DNA of 8,263 nucleotides, taken from Pseudarthrobacter sp. GTDB taxonomy: Bacteria; Actinomycetota; Actinomycetes; Actinomycetales; Micrococcaceae. This document shows, piece by piece, positions 5,845-8,263 of the stretch. Made by a program: the position numbers and the translations under genes. Where the stretch lies: the NCBI GenBank assembly GCA_013362385.1, contig JABFWC010000255.1:1-8263 (forward strand). The letters run 5' to 3'. Position 1 is the stretch's first letter; each line of letters begins with the position of its first letter. The notes under the pieces are model-generated. The model saw only the letters and a program-made list of their open reading frames with translations. It was not told where the DNA came from and did no database searches.

Positions 5845-7161
5845 TCAGGCTTTGCGCTTCAACGGCAGCTTGCCCAGGATGGTGCGGGCCGCGCCGGCAG
5901 CGTTCCGGGCGAGGCGGTTGGCATGGAAGACGGCCGGCCGCACCGGCAAAACGAAGTCACCCACCAGCTGGACTACCTCCCCACCGAAGCCTTTTTTGAA
6001 CTCGTACCCGCCGTGGCCTTCCTCGTCCTGGCCGGAGATGCCGAAGGTGCCGTAGAAGTTGTACCGCGGGTACCCCTTCTCGAGCGCGTGCAGCATCATC
6101 CCCCAGTACAGGGAGGTGGCGCCGTTGAAGTAGATGTAGTCCTGGACGGTGCCACCGATGACGCACACCACCTCGTCGCCGTAGCAGACGAAGTGGATGG
6201 CTGCCACGGTGGCGGTGCCCACCGAGTCGGGGAACCGTTCGATGTCCTTCAGGCTGCGCTCGTAGCTGTCCACGAGGTCCTGGACCACCTTGAGCCGGTT
6301 GGCTTTCTTCTTGCTGCCGGTTTCTTCCACTTCGCGGCGGAGGTCTGCGGCGGTGGCCGATTCGGCGGCGAGGCGTTCGGTGATGGACTTCCGGTAGGCC
6401 GGGATATCGATTTTGGCCATCATCAGCTTGGTGAACTCGGGCGAGGTGGCGCGGAGCAGGTGCTCGTAGTACGCGCGTTCGCGGTAGACGAAGCCCTTTT
6501 CATCACCGGCCCGGCTTAACGCCCCGTAGAAGTCGTCCAGGGTTTCCAGCGTGGCCTGCTCCAGGAAGACGCCGTTCTTCTCTGCCTTCCGGATCGCTTT
6601 CCGGGTCCGGTAGCTGGTCCCCATGATCAGTTCCTCGGCGTCCTGGATCCCCACGAGGTTCTTCACGAACATCCAGTTCACGTTGACGAAGTTCATGTCC
6701 AGCCCTTGGTGCCGGAATCCCAGGCGTACCAGTTCTGCCACCAGCGGCCGGTTGTCCTCGATCCCGGGGTGCTCGGCGCCGTCAGCGTCGCGGGCGATGT
6801 AGTGGAGGTTCGGGGAGATCCGAAGTTCGGCAGCTTTGCGCTCCGCCGCATGCTTGCGGAGAAGTTCGACGACGGCGCCCATGAGTTCCCGGTCCGTGTA
6901 GTCCATGAGAGGGCCCTTGGCACATTCACAGACGGTGTAGCCCAGGCGCGTGGTGGTGTAGTTCAGCTTTCCTGCCGCGACGAGCTCGCCGTCGCGGCGG
7001 ACCCCGAAGAGTTCCACCTGCTGGCCCCGGGCGCGCTGGAAGCGGGCGAAGTCGACGGACTGCAGGAAGCTGTTCTGCGGGTGCTTTACAGCGAAGGCCT
7101 CGAAGTCGGCGTCGCTGAGGATGGCGTACTCGAGTTCGCTGGCGGCGGGAACTTTATTCAA
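5845..7161 (-). CDS. FemABX-family peptidoglycan bridge ligase with helical arm (FemA/MurM-like)
   Basis: Non-ribosomal aminoacyl transferase that takes an amino acid from aminoacyl-tRNA and adds it to the lysine branch or growing cross-bridge of lipid-linked peptidoglycan precursor, at the inner membrane face. The 438 residues hold two GNAT-like halves. The N-terminal half starts NSFLQSVDFARFQRARG (30-46). SYRTRKAIRKAEKNGV (183-198) is the typical basic Fem segment. Residues about 255-312 are highly charged and helical, matching the coiled-coil arm of S. aureus FemA and MurM. The C-terminal half has YFNGATSLYWGMMLHALEKG (344-363), YNFYGTFGISG (367-377) and YEFKKGFGGEVVQLVGDF (386-403). The start is TTG 7161 with AGAAGG seven bases upstream; no ATG lies near. 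It sits 112 bases after a second Fem gene and 35 before thrE. The amino acid added cannot be read from sequence. Confidence 0.93.
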   Translation of the reverse strand: MNKVPAASELEYAILSDADFEAFAVKHPQNSFLQSVDFARFQRARGQQVELFGVRRDGELVAAGKLNYTTTRLGYTVCECAKGPLMDYTDRELMGAVVELLRKHAAERKAAELRISPNLHYIARDADGAEHPGIEDNRPLVAELVRLGFRHQGLDMNFVNVNWMFVKNLVGIQDAEELIMGTSYRTRKAIRKAEKNGVFLEQATLETLDDFYGALSRAGDEKGFVYRERAYYEHLLRATSPEFTKLMMAKIDIPAYRKSITERLAAESATAADLRREVEETGSKKKANRLKVVQDLVDSYERSLKDIERFPDSVGTATVAAIHFVCYGDEVVCVIGGTVQDYIYFNGATSLYWGMMLHALEKGYPRYNFYGTFGISGQDEEGHGGYEFKKGFGGEVVQLVGDFVLPVRPAVFHANRLARNAAGAARTILGKLPLKRKA

Positions 7162-7168
7162 GGGAGGA

Positions 7169-7174
7169 CCTTCT
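7169..7174 (-). promoter_or_regulatory. Ribosome binding site fixing the TTG start of the FemA-like gene
   Basis: AGAAGG on the minus strand with a seven-base spacer to TTG at 7161. It supports a TTG start yielding MNKVPAASELEYAI. Confidence 0.75.
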
Positions 7175-7230
7175 TCTGAACTCTTCGCGGCCGGGCGGCG
7201 CGCGCGGGGCTTGACGTGTTCGGGGCGGAG

Positions 7231-7257
7231 CCGTGCAGCCGGGCGGCAGCGGCACGG
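7231..7257. other. GC-rich imperfect hairpin between the two Fem genes
   Basis: CCGTGC (7231-7236) can pair with GCACGG (7252-7257), with an inner GCC-GGGC-GGC stem-loop (7238-7247) and unequal bulges. It lies about 17 bases after the stop of the upstream Fem gene within a 112-base gap that has no visible gene or convincing promoter. It could be a partial terminator or an mRNA processing/stability structure that sets different levels of the two ligases. Confidence 0.3.
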
Positions 7258-7273
7258 GCGGCCGAGGCGGCGG

Positions 7274-8263
7274 TCAGTAGAACTGCTGGCCCGTCCGCGT
7301 GGTCTCGATCCGGCGGAAGACCTTTTCTCCGCCGCCGACCCAGAGCCGGTGCCGCAGCGGGGACAGGACGTAGTCGTGGCAGCCCACGAAATCGGTCACG
7401 GTCTTGGTGAAGCTGGTTTTGAACATGCCCATGCCGTACAGGTTGTGGCTCTTGTCCTTGATCCGGGAAGACGGCGGGGTGCCGCAGAAGTCGTACTCGG
7501 TGCATCCCAATTCCTGCATCCTGCGGATCGCCGCCCACTGCACCAGGTGTGAGTCACCGTACTGCTTGCGGTTCTGGGTGGAGCCGCCGTCCTTGTAGGT
7601 CGCTTTGGCGCCGTAGTTGATCACGAACGCCCCCACGCTGGGTTTCCCGTCCTCGTAGGTGAAGAAGAAGTTCCCCTGGCCCCGGTTGCAGAATTCGTCC
7701 CAGAAGCGGGCGTAGTAGTCGTAGCTGCGCAGCGGCATGGAGCCCTTGGCGCTGACGGTATCCGCCATCAAGTCGTAGAGGGCGCGGTAGGTCTCGGGCC
7801 CATGCTCCTTGCGCACCACCTGGCAGCCTTCGCGCTCAGCGCGCCGGATGGCGTTGCGTGCCCTCGAGGAGATCGCCTTGAAGACTGCCTCTTCCGGCTG
7901 GGAGATGTCCAGCAGCGCTGTAGAGTCGTTCGACTGGATGTTGGGCGCCTTGACCAGGCCGGCCTCCGCGAGCCGTGCCTGCGCCTCCCCGGAGTCGACA
8001 ATGTCGGGTTCGACCTTGATGGTGAAGACGTTCAGCTTCTGGCCGCGGACAAAGGCGGCGCAGGCTTCCAGGACGGGCTTCAGGTCCTCCGCGGACTGCA
8101 GGTCAGGCCCCTTGATGAGGTACCAGAGCCTGCCGAGCACCGGAAACTTCTTCTCCAGTACCAGGTTGTAGCTGGCGGTTCCGGCGCTCTCCAGCACGAG
8201 GAACCGGACCTTCCAGCCGCTGCCGTTCTTGACCGAAGCGTAGGCCGCGGACTGCAGCATGTT
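7274..8263 (-). CDS. FemABX-family peptidoglycan bridge ligase without helical arm (FemX-like); 5' end outside window
   Basis: Second aminoacyl-tRNA-dependent peptide-bridge transferase; 329 codons are visible and the frame is still open at the right edge. The first visible residues, NMLQSAAYASVKNGSGWKV, match the FLQS...W..K segment that normally lies 20-40 residues from the N-terminus, so the ATG at 8260 is most likely internal. Later marks, numbered from that Met: SNDSTALLDI (110-119), SSRARNAIRRAEREG (131-145), GAKATYKDGGSTQNRKQYGD (217-236), HLVQWAAIRRMQELGCTEYD (238-257), FCGTPPSSR (258-266) and YGMGMFKTSFT (275-285). Between the two GNAT-like halves there is no long charged helix pair, so it resembles Weissella FemX, which lacks the arm, rather than FemA/MurM. 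A first-residue role in bridge synthesis, as for FemX, with the neighbouring arm-bearing ligase extending the bridge, is inference. Confidence 0.92.
   Translation of the reverse strand, partial: NMLQSAAYASVKNGSGWKVRFLVLESAGTASYNLVLEKKFPVLGRLWYLIKGPDLQSAEDLKPVLEACAAFVRGQKLNVFTIKVEPDIVDSGEAQARLAEAGLVKAPNIQSNDSTALLDISQPEEAVFKAISSRARNAIRRAEREGCQVVRKEHGPETYRALYDLMADTVSAKGSMPLRSYDYYARFWDEFCNRGQGNFFFTYEDGKPSVGAFVINYGAKATYKDGGSTQNRKQYGDSHLVQWAAIRRMQELGCTEYDFCGTPPSSRIKDKSHNLYGMGMFKTSFTKTVTDFVGCHDYVLSPLRHRLWVGGGEKVFRRIETTRTGQQFY

Noticed and set aside
5336..6519. Long plus-strand open frames (239 and 198 residues) opposite thrE and the FemA-like gene
   Set aside because: Mirror frames of well-supported coding sequence; no motifs, and they would overlap two conserved genes.
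8258..8260. ATG as the true start of the FemX-like gene
   Set aside because: It lies inside the conserved LQS segment that is normally internal, the frame stays open to the window edge, and no upstream sequence is available to show a ribosome binding site.

Overview
The window is GC-rich and densely packed with strong G/C third-position bias. It reads as chromosomal DNA of a high-GC Gram-positive actinobacterium. The gene content fits a Micrococcaceae/Arthrobacter-like organism: a mycobacterial-type gene pair (DUF3263 plus LytR_C/VirR-like), an actinobacterial uracil-DNA glycosylase, a DtxR/IdeR-type iron box, a two-domain ThrE exporter of the Corynebacterium type, and two FemABX aminoacyl ligases. 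The genus is an inference from family resemblance only. No mobile element, RNA gene, CRISPR array or clear horizontal-transfer mark was seen.

Left part (1-2581, all minus strand). In transcription order: a DUF3263 protein (GTG start at 2581), a membrane-anchored LytR_C protein, a cold-shock protein, and a branched-chain-amino-acid-type substrate-binding lipoprotein that runs off the left edge. The first two match the arrangement of Rv0430/Rv0431 in Mycobacterium tuberculosis. The cold-shock stop and the lipoprotein GTG start overlap by four bases. A GC-rich inverted repeat separates the LytR_C gene from the cold-shock gene.

Middle part (2582-4300, plus strand). Uracil-DNA glycosylase (ung) is transcribed away from the DUF3263 gene; the short gap holds a good minus-strand promoter whose -10 overlaps a mirror-image -10 on the plus strand. 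Fourteen bases after ung lies a siderophore-interacting ferric-siderophore reductase. A 15/19 match to the DtxR/IdeR iron box spans the ung stop codon, a TAGGCT -10 and the first base of the reductase ATG, suggesting iron-repressed, leaderless expression.

Right part (4322-8263, minus strand). In transcription order: a FemX-like ligase without a helical arm (5' end outside the window), a FemA-like ligase with a helical arm (TTG start with a good ribosome binding site), and a ThrE-type Thr/Ser exporter. The two ligases probably build the peptide cross-bridge of peptidoglycan from aminoacyl-tRNAs.

No gene-free stretch exceeds 300 bases. Everything here belongs to known families. The parts most worth a second look are regulatory (iron box, symmetric promoter, csp/lipoprotein overlap) and the Fem/ThrE grouping; I found no convincing new multi-gene system.
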